This document shows, one piece after another, positions 24,901-34,750 of a stretch of 64,000 nt of DNA. The notes under the pieces are model-generated. The model saw nothing but the letters and a program-made list of their open reading frames with translations, had not been told where the DNA came from and did not search any database. The DNA is taken from the NCBI GenBank assembly GCA_011009095.1, contig VTPC01004861.1, forward strand, positions 1,892-65,891. The letters are read 5' to 3'. Source of the stretch: Ignelater luminosus (Eukaryota; Arthropoda; Insecta; Coleoptera; Elateridae). A program made the translations under genes and the position numbers. Numbering within the stretch: position 1 is the first letter of the stretch; every line of letters starts with the position of its first letter.

Positions 24901-26613
24901 GAAAAACAAAAGCATAAGTAAACTGATCTCCAAAATAGCCAAATCTTTTTTAATTTAACCGACTTCGTATCTCTTACAATTTCCGAGATCCTAATAGTGA
25001 GCATCGAAATGTGGACACACCGTACAGATTCTAAAATAAAAATAAATTGTTTCTAGTCCATGAAGTACTTAATATCATGTGGTTATTATTATTTGATATG
25101 GAAACTTCAACAAATAATTCAAGATAATTCAAAATCAACTGAAGAGTTGGAAAGTGACATCACTCTACTAAATTCTGTCTGTACCAGTTTTTTGAAGACT
25201 TGTTTCCATTATATGAATTCTTCAGATAACCCTGAACTCTGCAGAGAGGTATGAAATTCTTATTCATGCATGGAATATTTTTTCTAACTTTGAGTGTTTG
25301 TAGAGTTTTGAACGTATATGTAATATTCATTTTACATTTAGAATGACTTTAGAAAAACAAATCAAATCTAATTCTGTTTTAAAACAATTGATACCACCTA
25401 TTCCTGAAAAAGATCTTAGTATTCAAATGATGAATTTTGCTGAAAAGTTGCTTTTTAAAGACACCGAAGGTAAAAGTGAGCAAATTAATTTATTTGAAGT
25501 TTTTATTAATTTTCTTATTTTGGTAGAAACTACACAAAGGATGAGACGCACTTCTTTGGGTAATGTGATTAATCTAGCATTTTTGAATGTTATTGAATAC
25601 AAATTATATGCACAAATATTTCAATATTATCACTTGGTAAGACATTGTAAATTCTATTGTGACAGTTCCATAAATAGAATTTTTTTTAGTTTAATGATTC
25701 ATATGGGGACATTTTCAAAAATGCTTTTAGTAACATGCGTGCTGAAGCACCTATTTTGTTGATTGTTGTAATGTTGCACACTTTAATATTTTGTTACAAT
25801 AATTTTATTAATGAGAACGAAGCAGTCACTACACAACAATTGGCGGCAGCAGCAGAGATACAAGTAAAAAATTCTTTTATTCATCTGAAAATTATAATTT
25901 AATTTGTCAATTTTAGACACTTGTTAAAGAATATCAGTTGTATATTTCACGATCTGTAGACGAAATAAAGTTAATGTTACACATGGGTACTAATTGGGCT
26001 ACTTCTTCAGAAGATCGTTATGGATTTCTGTATTTTCTAAGAGGTTTTGCTTCTTCACTATCAGAAAATGAAACACAATCAGTGTAAGTATCAAACTACT
26101 GTACTGATTTCTTTTACTGACATTAGTTGTCATGCTACATTCTAATGCCAAGTTGACAGATGATCATTTCTATGGTGGTCAACTTTAGTGTAATGATATA
26201 AATTATGAGATCTCATGGTGAAATGACGTGCTAATCTATAATAATCTTTATTTAATTTTTTGTTGTTTTAAGAATTGTTTAAGTGCCCATTTAAGTATTC
26301 AAATTACATATTCTACATAGATTGATTTGTTTTAATTACAGATTAGAGTCCTTTAACGCCAAGATACCACCTCATAGTAAAGAAAACGAATTTATCCTTG
26401 GATTTATTAATCATCTGAAAACTAAATCTGCAAAGAATTCAGGTAGTTGTAAAAATTATATCTATTAAACATACCCTTAATTTAATTTATTTCATAGCAA
26501 GAAGAAAATCTTTAAGCAATGACAATTCTACTACTACTACTGTTGCCTTAGAAGACATTTCTGCTACTACCGTTGCTATAGAAGACAGTGAAAATACTTT
26601 TACAGAAATATAA
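12929..26613 (+). CDS. Divergent STAG/SCC3 cohesin subunit (stromalin family)
   Basis: Cohesin HEAT-repeat subunit that binds the RAD21-type kleisin and helps hold sister chromatids together. Exons: 12929-13343, 13459-13583, 13644-13832, 13919-14126, 14190-14358, 14528-14663, 16335-16516, 20348-20534, 20803-21004, 21101-21264, 23108-23308, 23363-23518, 25057-25248, 25304-25636, 25690-25863, 25917-26083, 26342-26442, 26498-26613; 1138 aa (human STAG2 about 1230). The disordered Ser/Lys-rich N-terminus is followed by the STAG domain (about 170-330: EIWLQLYKKD, HTGVVIAAKML) and the stromalin conservative domain (about 385-475: CMEEMHRWVV, VRLAALKMCHK, DAIDGRLYDSDYAVAS). A HEAT-like helical remainder and an acidic Thr-rich tail end the protein. 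Similarity to canonical STAG1/2 is weak even in the conserved domain, so this may be the second, germline-biased insect stromalin (SA-2/SNM-like). ATG 12929 is the first ATG in frame. Confidence 0.85.
14664..16334 (+). other. STAG-like gene intron 6 (1.67 kb)
   Basis: Non-coding intron with donor gtaagt and acceptor ttatag. It contains 'gacaccctgtatattcc' near 15275, a phrase common at insect DNA-transposon ends, but no matching second end was found. No usable ORF. Confidence 0.6.
17824..19128 (+). mobile_element. Complete rosa-like DD41D Tc1/mariner element
   Basis: 1305 bp bounded by perfect 31-bp inverted terminal repeats (17824-17854 and 19098-19128, beginning aagggttttccaataagagg) and flanked on both sides by TA (17822-17823 and 19129-19130), the Tc1/mariner target duplication. 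It carries one uninterrupted transposase ORF. Perfect repeats plus an open frame indicate recent insertion and possible activity. It sits inside foldback copy A in intron 7 of the STAG-like gene, in the same orientation as the host gene. Confidence 0.93.
17938..19023 (+). CDS. DD41D mariner transposase (361 aa)
   Basis: DDE transposase that binds the element's terminal repeats and performs cut-and-paste transposition into TA. The N-terminal helix-turn-helix region (about 1-115, MERYTLQQRIEIIKIHYKNG) is followed by the catalytic core with D159 (LSDEAHF), D252 (QQDGATCH) and D294 (LTPCDFFLWG). The spacing between the last two is 41 residues, the signature of the basal mariner group named after rosa of tephritid flies. 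The motif RSCDLTPCDFF replaces the YSPDLAPSDY of ordinary mariner. The whole ORF is open, of normal length, with no internal stop. Its base composition is less AT-rich than the surrounding intron, as expected for recently arrived DNA. The start ATG is the first in the element. Confidence 0.93.
   Translation: MERYTLQQRIEIIKIHYKNGENLAETVRKTRTFLGHREAPCRTAIQKLVKKFELLGQVSDVKNKTRARRSRTAENIAVVAESVKENPGLSIPRRSLELAIPQTSLHRILHKDLGLKAYKVQLTQELKPADHQQRRVFADWVVEMHENDPEFHRKIILSDEAHFHLGGFVNKQNCRIWGSENPRVIVEKSLYPQRVTVWCGLWSGGVIGPYFFENEAGATVTVTGLRYREMINDFLWPELDGIDLDNVYFQQDGATCHTSNETIDLLRKKFPDRVISRRGDHNWPPRSCDLTPCDFFLWGHVKEKVYANSPASIQDLKDGIREAIEDIGQPLCDLVMENFMKRILSCKRGRGGHLPDVIFHY
20638..20763. repeat. Short hairpin repeat, family H copy 1
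   Basis: About 126 bp, starting gggccaattgaaccaatgat and ending caatcagccc, with inverted arms meeting at 'tatttatgggtttttgg'. Two relatives lie at 39283-39407 and 63201-63311. Size and fold suggest a miniature inverted-repeat element. Located in intron 8 of the STAG-like gene. Confidence 0.75.
21371..21590. repeat. 220-bp MITE with 35-bp inverted ends
   Basis: Begins cagagtggtgataaagttcg and ends cgaactttttcaccactctg; the ends pair over about 35 bp with few mismatches (ggaacaaaatt is shared). No ORF. A non-autonomous DNA transposon in intron 10 of the STAG-like gene; flanking duplications are not clear. Confidence 0.8.
22073..22925. mobile_element. Foldback element copy B (about 850 bp)
   Basis: The two halves are inverted repeats of each other over roughly 250-400 bp. 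The left end 'acagtgcgtccacatttcaa' and right end 'gaaatgtagacacactgt' are complementary, as are the inner blocks around 'cttatgcttttgttttt' and 'aaaacaaaagcataag'. No transposase ORF. Intron 10 of the STAG-like gene. Confidence 0.85.
23548..24137 (+). mobile_element. Foldback element copy C, left part only
   Basis: Begins cagggtgttccaagttcgag and follows the left half of the same family ('gggcaaagaggaggttttag', 'gatataatgtttgacatagc'). It stops where copy D begins, without the matching right arm. It is older and more diverged than D. Intron 12 of the STAG-like gene. Confidence 0.7.
24138..25023. mobile_element. Foldback element copy D (886 bp)
   Basis: Complete copy: the left end acagtgtgtccacatttcga pairs with the right end tcgaaatgtggacacaccgt. 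Large parts of its right half match copy B closely, often identically over long runs ('aagcataagtaaactgatct'). It ends only 33 bp before STAG-like exon 13, so the branch point and polypyrimidine tract of that exon lie right beside it. Confidence 0.85.
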
Positions 26614-26773
26614 ATGGTTGCTTCAGAACATACTTTGACCGAAGTTTGATCTTTTGCTACAAGATTTTTATACTAAGCTTTATATTTCTTTTGTTTTTTA
26701 TTTTATATTATTGTAGTACTTGTTCATGTTACTTAGAAAACTATGCAAATGTATAATACTACTTCAGGGAGTC

Positions 26774-26930
26774 TACTGTAGTGGAAACGAGATAGAATAA
26801 AAAATGTGTTTCCTTGGAAACACATGAATTGATATGTATTAAAAAACAAAGTTGGCACATAGCAAGTACTTGCTCGTGTCGTGAGCGGTGGGGGTGATTT
26901 TTGCTTCTATCTCGCTTCCACTACTACAGG
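26774..26930. repeat. Small MITE (about 157 bp) in the STAG 3' flank
   Basis: The left end 'actgtagtggaaacgagata' pairs with the right end 'tatctcgcttccactactac'. Arms are about 22 bp with one small gap and no ORF. A miniature inverted-repeat element that may supply the host gene with its AATAAA. Confidence 0.65.
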
Positions 26931-28245
26931 TACGGGTACCAATGTACCCTGCCCAACTAATGCAACTCCCTATACGCCTAGTGGGTTTGGATTTCCCTGC
27001 ATAAAAATCATAATAGTCAAATGATCTTTTCTCTTATAAAAACAATTGATATTAATCATGTTTACAGGCATAATCCGAAACACCACAAATTAAAAAAATA
27101 AATTCAAGTGCTTTGAGCGATGCAGATAGCTATTGTTTCTAAAGTAATAGTAGTAGTTTGTATAGTTTGCTTATTAAGAAGTTATTTCAAAACGCAGAGA
27201 AAAGAAGCTGGAAAACGTTGAGAACATTATTTATAAAATATTCCTTATTATTCTAGTTTTTAATTGTGTCCATCTTTGATCATTTGAAAGTATGCAGAAT
27301 TAGTCACAAACGTTTTGAAGTTCTAGATTGTTATACATGAACAAGTAAAGAATTATATGTTGTTTTGTTGCTTTAATTATGTTAAGTTTAGGTACTTTTA
27401 GATTTTTATCAAACACAGATAGTGTTATGTTCATTAACAGCATTGTTTACTCATCTGCTATGTACTTGATCAGCCATTGTTTCCTCTATAAGTGTTATTT
27501 TTTCGATACATTTTCCCTCAGTATTCTATTTTTAAATTTTAACAGATTTGAGTTGAAACTAACTGAACATGCTTTAGTCCAGGGCACTCAAACTTGTTAA
27601 GGCACTAAATTTTTTTAGTCCAGGGGTGCTCAATTTGATAAGATGACCCTAGATCCAGAAAATTTCACCTCAAGGTTGTTTTAAAAAAAGTGAGTCATGT
27701 GACTGTAACTATGCACAAAAAGAATTTATAAAAATATATAATTATTTTAGAATTTTACCTTATATCTGAAGCAAAATATGAGCAATTTGTCTATTTTTCT
27801 TTACATGGTCAATCTTGAAATGTTATGGGTTATAATTTCAATAAACTAAGTTCAAATAACAACTGCACTTCTGATGCTACTGCATTAAAGATTTAAGAAA
27901 TGGAAAACTTAGCAAATGTATCACTTTTAAATGTTAACATAATTAGAAATTTTAGTTTAAGCTGTTCCTGAAAGTTGTTTGTTTCCTTTGTCAATTTTAT
28001 TGAATGTTGATAGTTTCGTCGATAATAAAAACTTTAAAGATCTGTAAGCTCTGTTTATTATCTTCTTCTGTTGTCTGAATTATTTCATTCACTTTTTATG
28101 AAATTAAAAAGAAAAATACAATTTGTGTTTAATTTTGGAACATTTAGAAATTAGAACAGTAAGTACAGGTTACTTTTTTGTATTTTAATTTTTTAAACCA
28201 TTCTAACCTATAATGTGATTCAACAGCAATGATTAGTAAGCTAAC

Positions 28246-28689
28246 TTGAAAACATTGTAGGCCTACTAAGTTTTACGCAATTGTATCAACTTTATTTTTC
28301 TTATGGGCACCATATTAGATTTCTACATTTTTGAAATCGTCGTGAAAAGAACTTTTCAAGCAAGTACAACATCCCTATGTTCGGTAAGAAAAATGATCAC
28401 AATAGCAACATTGCAAATTTGACCGAAGTAGGCATCGATTTAGAGGATTGCTCAACAACTGAATGTCGTCTTATTAACAAACAAACATGCTATTGTTTGA
28501 ACAATCCTCTAAATCAACGCCTACTTCGGTCAAATTGCAAATTTTTTTACCAAACATAAAGGTGTTGTACTTTCTTGAAAAGCTTTTTTCATGATGATTT
28601 CAAAAATGTAGAAATCCAATATGGCGCCCATAAGAAAAATAAGTTTCGATATGATTGCATAAAACTTAGCAGGCCTAGAATGTTTTCAA
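28246..28689. repeat. 444-bp near-perfect palindrome
   Basis: The left arm, from 'ttgaaaacattgtaggccta' through 'cttatttttcttatgggc' to 'tttagaggattg', is mirrored by the right arm, 'caatcctctaaatc' through 'cccataagaaaaat' to 'ctagaatgttttcaa'. Arms are about 195-200 bp around a core of roughly 45 bp. The ORF 28377-28559 is an artefact of the fold, since the same words occur in both arms. Probably a hairpin-type MITE; its RNA would fold into a long duplex. Confidence 0.85.
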
Positions 28690-29469
28690 GGTCATTCTTG
28701 AAATCCTTATTACCCATTACCTGTGCCCTAACAATTTGTTGAATGTATCTCTTACAATAAATAAAATATGGAGGTTTTTAGAAAACATATTTTTCGTTTT
28801 CACCCTATATCTCAGTAACAGGATTAATTTTTGAAAATGTAAATCCGGATTGTTAATGAGCACATAAATGTGCAACTTTATCCCTATTTGAACGATCCTG
28901 TATCTATTACCGTTTCCCCAATATCCCCATTTTATCCTGGACTCCTTGTATAGTATAGTAGATACCATTAGGATTAAGTGCCACTTTGACGAGCAATTAT
29001 GTTTGCAGGCGAGGCAGAACTAAGCGCAGCTGAGCCAATGAGTTGGGAGATTTTTCTCAGGCTCTGAAGCCATCACAGGTTTCTTCTTGTACTCTAAAGT
29101 TAAAATATGAGACATTTTGGGGGCATTATTATGCCAAACAAACTTGCAAGAATACCAAAAATGAAGGAAAATGGCATTTCTTGTTTAATGTAGACATCTG
29201 ATTTACATGAATCCACAGCAACACATCTTTGAAATGAACTTAGAACATTGTAAATGTATACCTAATAGTTTAGATTATTCGCTCACTATTGAATGAACTC
29301 ATGTTTCGTTTATTATATTTTGTAAATGGTTTGCCATAATAGATTATTATTATTGTTATATATATCAATCTTTTGTCTGAAGATGAGCATTGACTTGATT
29401 TGAGGTAGCTTTCATTTTTTATACAGATTTTCTTTGTAATAAGATTTCTGAGATTTGATAGTTTATTTA

Positions 29470-30772
29470 AAGCATGGATCGAAAGTACGTAGACCAAATG
29501 TCTTATTAATTTATTGGTAACTTACAGTTAATTAATCTATATTAAACTCAAATAGCAAATCATTGGAACAAATCAACTACATGAAATATTAAATAATCGA
29601 GTGAACTCCTTCTCTTCCTATTTTTCAAAGTTTGCTTCAGACTCCCACCATTAAAGCTTGTCCAGAAGATCGTGCAACCTCTGCACTGATGTCTTTCCAG
29701 ATTTTACGAAACCTACTAAGCGTTGTAATAGTTCTGCATCTTTCACTATATTTGCGCTTGCATATTTCCCAAAATCTTTCAATTGGCTGGGCCTGTGGTA
29801 CATTTGTTGGATTGTCTGCATATGTCACGTATTCAATTCCTTCCGCTTCCAACCAATTTTTACAAATTCTAGAGTAATGAATTGCTGCTTTATCAGGCCA
29901 GAACAACACATTACGACGTTGATGATATTTATTAATTAACGGTACAAGCCTTTTTTGCAAACATTCCTCTAAGTACTCTTGCGATTTCAAAGTACCCACT
30001 TTTATGTACGGTTCTGACACATGTCCCTCTTCATCGATCGCCTGCCACACTAAAAATTTCTTGGCAAATTTTGCTTTAGGTTTAAATTTTAGTTTTGATG
30101 GTACACTTGCTTTGTCTGTATAATTGTAATATTTTTGTCCAGGAATATTTTCTGGATCACACGTGATGTACGACTCTTCATCAAGAATAAGAATTTTATT
30201 GGGCTTTCTTTCATACAACTTACAATAACTTTTTAGCTGTTTTCTCTTGATTTTCGATGTATTTTGGACATGTGATGCATCGATTTGTTCGAATATTGTA
30301 TTTACTTTTAATTCTTTGAACCATGGCTCTTGAAATCTGGTGTCTAGCAGCAATTTTTCTTTGAGAAAGACCTGTCTTTAACAACGATTTTTTTACTTTT
30401 AAACTTACATTTCGTAGTTTATTACTGATAGGTCGTCCACTTAAGGAAAGGTAATCAATATTTCCACGATCGTTAAACCTTCAAAGTATCTTGTACACTC
30501 CAGATTTACTGGCTCCCTGTTCCATGAAATGCTTAACCGTACTGCTTTTGACACCGTGTGCAGTATTAAGATAATACTGGACAACACTTTTAGCAAACAC
30601 TTCTTTTCAAACCTCTTCATTGCACTGTTTTTAGCAGATTTGTGTTTATTTGTTACTAGAGTGACAGTTCAAACGTCAAACAAATACAAAACAACAAATT
30701 CATAGCTACCTCGACTTTAACGTAAAAATAAGCCTGCTATGAATTTAGTGTACTTACTTTCGATCCATGCTT
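29470..30772 (-). mobile_element. DD37E-type Tc1/mariner element, decayed
   Basis: 1303 bp with inverted ends (aagcatggatcgaaagta at 29470 and its complement ending at 30772; 18 bp perfect, then partly matching). Both sides are flanked by TA (29468-29469 and 30773-30774). It contains a transposase on the minus strand with one stop and one frameshift, so it is structurally complete but not autonomous. Confidence 0.88.
29637..30640 (-). pseudogene. DD37E transposase pseudogene
   Basis: The catalytic part is open from 30353 to 29637 (238 codons). It shows the first Asp in LILDEESYI, the second in FWPDKAAIHY and the Glu in QPIERFWEI, with 37 residues between the last two. This is the DD37E class known from mosquitoes and other insects. 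The upstream N-terminal DNA-binding part can be read from about 30603 (EVFAKSVVQYYL, HFMEQGASKSGVYKIL) but has a TGA at 30481-30483. It then runs into SGRPISN and KTGLSQRKIAARHQIS in a frame that must shift near 30300 to join the catalytic part. Confidence 0.85.
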
Positions 30773-32947
30773 TAAATGGAAATTAGAGTATCTAACATTA
30801 GCAAATAGAAAAATTACAGTTTGTTGTCGTTTTTTTGGATGAAAGAAGTTAATAAAGCATAATACAATTAAATGTTCACAATCTTAATATCTGCTTCCTT
30901 TGATTATAATAATTAAATTTTTAGAAATGATTAGCTTTCTTTTATATCATACATTTAAGTAAAAATGCAATTATCAAGAGTATAAAAATGTATTTTGAAA
31001 GTATTATTTATCTAATAAAATACAAAAAATATAAAATCTGACATTAATAAGACAACAGAAATTAGTAATATTTTAGTATTTTAAAAATGAGTATTCTTTA
31101 GTATTTTAATCTTTTATGTAGTATTTTAATGTGGTAGAAACTTGATTATGTGAAATGTGATAAACCTAAGCATTCTTGTGCTGCATTATTTGAAGTCTGA
31201 TTCTATATTCCTACACTTCTAAAGTGGCAGAGATTACTTGATACATCATGGTGACATAACTGCATTAGCGGTGCCACGTTAACTAAGGTACAATGTATGG
31301 TGTATACAGGTAAAGGATGTCTAGAACCATTGAGTCACTGATAAACGAATTGTTTCGCATGAGCTACCTCACTATGTTATGAAAATTGTGTGTGTATGAT
31401 TGTCCAGCCAAGTAGTATCGATAAGCGCAACGTGTTTATATGCACCTACGGTCGACTATACGGACTCAACATCTACGATTTTGTGACGTGAGATAAAACA
31501 TACAAAAAGGTTCCATTAATCCAAAATTTACTAATCTGAAAATTACGTTAATCCTAACTGCCATGTATCAATCGAAGCTCATAATCCGCAATAGTAGCAG
31601 TAACTAATGAGGTTGCTAATTCGAACTTAATTTAAAATGCTGAATTTACTTCCATAAATGTTTCTGAGTAACCATAACAATTTACAGAACATATTTGCAG
31701 TCTCAAATTTCTTATTTTCTGTAACTTGACTTCGTTGAACTCCATATTATACAATACTACTATATATGCAATTTATTGCTGTATTATATCAATTTTCTCA
31801 TTGGGGCAGATTTAAGACTTAGCCTGCTCTTCGGTTTTCAATCTTATTTAATTACAACAAAGAATTACATTTAGAAAATGATAAAACGAAAGTATAAAAT
31901 TTTAACTATGAATCAAAAGTATGAAATTTTAATACAATTTATTATGTAGCAAGTGAAGTGAACAATTACCCAAAAAGTATGACATTGAAAATTGCTGATA
32001 ATATATTTGATAAATATTATTTAACGGTTTTTAGTTACTGTTGATTTTTGTTTTCAATCTGGGCACCAACTGGGTCATATAGCCCCATAAATTCAATCCA
32101 TAAAAGTGAACAACTATAAGAATTACTTAAATAATGACAAAAATAAAAAACTCTTCTTTTAATAACATATTGCTCTATTTTTAAAATTAAGGGTACTTTA
32201 CTCAGTAACTTTCAATTTTTTATATTTCTCCCTGTATACTGTATGACTTTTTGGGATTCTAATGGCATTAACTTCAATTTTAGACATGTACCAATTTTCT
32301 GTAGTATTTTCATTTCAGAATTGCAATTGGTTAAAATTTTTCCCGTTTGTTGTAAACATGTTGGATGACACTGCAGATTAGGGAGTTTTTGCATAATGTA
32401 CATTAAATGTGTGGTGTTATCACTAAAGCCGGGATATATATGCACAATAATTTTTCAAATATGCATGCCTCTAAAAATCCTAAATATGCATTAAAACTAC
32501 AAGATATTCATAAAAGTGGAGCTTTAAAATCAGTTTATTAATTTCTTCTTATTTTGGATTACTTAAATAGCAATGGATTTATTTCACCTTTAAAACTGTG
32601 TTAATCAATTTAATTAATATTACTATATAATTAATAAATTATCTTACTAAATTAAAATTGCAAATTAAATATTTTTCCAGCATTAAATAAACATAAAATT
32701 TTAAAAGTTTATGCCAAGTAAATATATTTGCTCTTTGTGCATTTAAAGGTGTCCCTTTATACACTTTTCTAATACAATTTAAGCATTAGCCATAGTCACA
32801 AATAATACAATACAAAACAGAATGGAAATAATCTGTCTCTCTGACCAGTGCCATTATAAACTGATTTTAAAAATCAATAAATCTTCAGATCTGTAAGTTG
32901 CAATTCCTTTAATACTTCCGGCTTAGAAATCTTAAGATAAAGATATT

Positions 32948-33595
32948 GGGCGCGTTCAGAGCACTAAACTGTTTAAACAGTTTATAAGTTTGAGAGTACT
33001 GAACGCATTCGTTTACTTTTAACAGTTGGTCAACATACTCAACACAAAATTTTTATGTTTACTGAACTAAAACTGTGCAACACAAGCACCACCTAACAAG
33101 GAACATCGTCAAGAGCATGCATATTTCCAATGTTCTAACTTCAATCTAGTATTTTAAATTGGTTGTATTTACGTATTTAACCCTTATGCAAAATAAACAA
33201 GATGCCTAATGATAATATAATCCCAGTAACAAAAAAAGGTTTTGCTATTAAATGATTTCATAATAGTTAACAATCGATTGATTCCACGAAATGATAATAA
33301 TTGTAAGTTTTCCTAATTTGTAATTTCTTGGTCTCAAATCATCCTAATTTCAGCTGAAATTATAATACAAATAACAGATTGTCTAAAATAAAATTATTCA
33401 TTATTATTTGCCGAGAAGTTACAACAGACGTGTACTTTAAAAATACACAAGTTAATATAAGTAACCTCAAGCTGTTGATTGTATGTCAATCAATGCTCAA
33501 ACATACTGTTGAGTGTCTAGCATAGTGTTGACTGCAAATGTAAACAAAACATTTTTTACCGTTTAGCTAAACAGTTTAGTGCTCTGAACGCGCCC
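32948..33595. mobile_element. 648-bp non-autonomous DNA transposon with 3-bp duplication (Harbinger-like?)
   Basis: The ends are inverted repeats: gggcgcgttcagagcactaa at 32948, with its complement ending gcgccc at 33595. About 31 bp match apart from a 3-4 bp interruption. Flanks on both sides are ATT (32945-32947 and 33596-33598). A three-base target duplication with GGG-starting ends suits PIF/Harbinger-type elements. No transposase inside. Confidence 0.75.
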
Positions 33596-33601
33596 ATTGC
33601 A

Positions 33602-33961
33602 ACGAGCCATCCCTCGAATATACTAGAGAAGTCTTGAACGGACTCGGCATTGCTGGTCGAATATACCGGAGGAGTCTGAAACAGTTAGACCGTCGAATGT
33701 GTGAGAGAAGGCGCGAACCTTCTAGGCTCATCAAGAGGAACGAGGAAATGTATATAAGCGGTAGCATGAATAGAGCCAGGAGTTCTGCAGTAAATAACCG
33801 TGTGTAGTTACGAACGAAATAAATGTAATTAGTGATAAATAAATTATTCTGTACATAAATAAATAAATAATTTAGTGTAAATAAATACTGGAAATAAATT
33901 GTAATAAACTAAGTAAAAATAAATATTGAAAAATAAATAGACGTTTTTATTAAACCGCAAC
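33602..33961 (-). repeat. Possible solo LTR or retroelement fragment
   Basis: A locally GC-richer block with a promoter-like 'tgtatataagcggtagcatg' near 33748, a short transcript-like leader, then a run of aaataaataa units ending 'accgcaaca'. TATA box followed by polyadenylation-like repeats is how an LTR looks on the plus strand. I could not find a target duplication or a second LTR, so strand and boundaries are provisional. It starts a few bases beyond the Harbinger-like element. Confidence 0.35.
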
Positions 33962-34750
33962 AATATGCAGAAATACTGCTTTTATAAAGTTTAGAAATTT
34001 GTTAGCTCTTTTTTACAGATTTCAAAATACATTTTACCTATACATTTAAATTTTTAAAAAGGCTGGAGTCTGGAGCTGCTATTTCCGAGAATCAAGACCA
34101 GTAATTTTTGTAAATTCAGAAACTCTAATTATTTATGTCATCTAAAGACGATGTGAAACCCAGATTTTTATTAAAACGTAATCTTGAGAAATTTTAGAAT
34201 GTTTTGAATATGATATAAAAAAAAAATCTTGCAAAAAAATTTGATTAAAAGAAAGTATTTTGTACGTAACAGGAATTCAAAAGCAACACAGAATGATCAC
34301 ATTAGCTGACAATCTTTGTAAAAACATTTATGCAATTTTATCCATAATCTAAATCGTATTCTTATAATTCTACAAATAACACATTATTTTACAATGACTT
34401 GATTTCCCATTTCTTTTAGATATTTAATACACATTTGTTATATTATTACGAAGTATGTGCATTTCAAATGTATTAATCAAAAAAATTTCAGATCACATTA
34501 TCCCAATAGCCCAAGTTTCTACCATGCTATCATTTTCTGTAAATGAAATATAAATTAGCACCACAGACATTAGTTTTGAATAACAAAGGTTTAAAAATAG
34601 AATTAATATTACATTGTGCCACATCCATAAAATACTATGTATATTTTAAAGTAATGTTGGTGAGGAATGTTTAATATTATTAACATGCTACAATATCAAA
34701 ATAGTAAAAAGAAAGGAGAATTGTGGTAACATGTTTTGACTATCTAAATC

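Larger units (their letters stand above)
26614..29469. other. 3' UTR of the STAG-like gene and downstream intergenic DNA
   Basis: AT-rich. An AATAAA at about 26797-26802 is a possible polyadenylation signal for the STAG-like gene, lying inside a MITE. Two hAT-like end motifs in the same orientation (ccagggcactcaa at about 27579 and ccaggggtgctcaa at about 27623) suggest decayed transposon ends. The 28.2-28.7 kb palindrome is listed separately. No protein-like ORF. Confidence 0.5.
30773..34750. other. Intergenic DNA between the DD37E relic and the PDIA5-like gene
   Basis: About 4 kb, AT-rich, without a protein-like ORF. It contains the 648-bp inverted-repeat element and a GC-richer LTR-like block (separate entries). 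Near 34040-34140 a segment with 'gagctgctattt' and 'aatcaagac' matches in inverse orientation the DNA around 41690-41750, so both belong to a dispersed repeat. The last few hundred bases should be the PDIA5-like 3' UTR. Confidence 0.5.

Noticed and set aside
25342..25345. Acceptor at tttag before AATGACT for STAG-like exon 14
   Set aside because: It does not join exon 13 in frame. The acceptor gtttgtag before 25304 does, adding SFERICNIHFTFR in frame.
28377..28559. 60-codon ORF with a Cys-containing peptide
   Set aside because: It spans the centre of a palindrome; the reading frame is a by-product of mirrored sequence.
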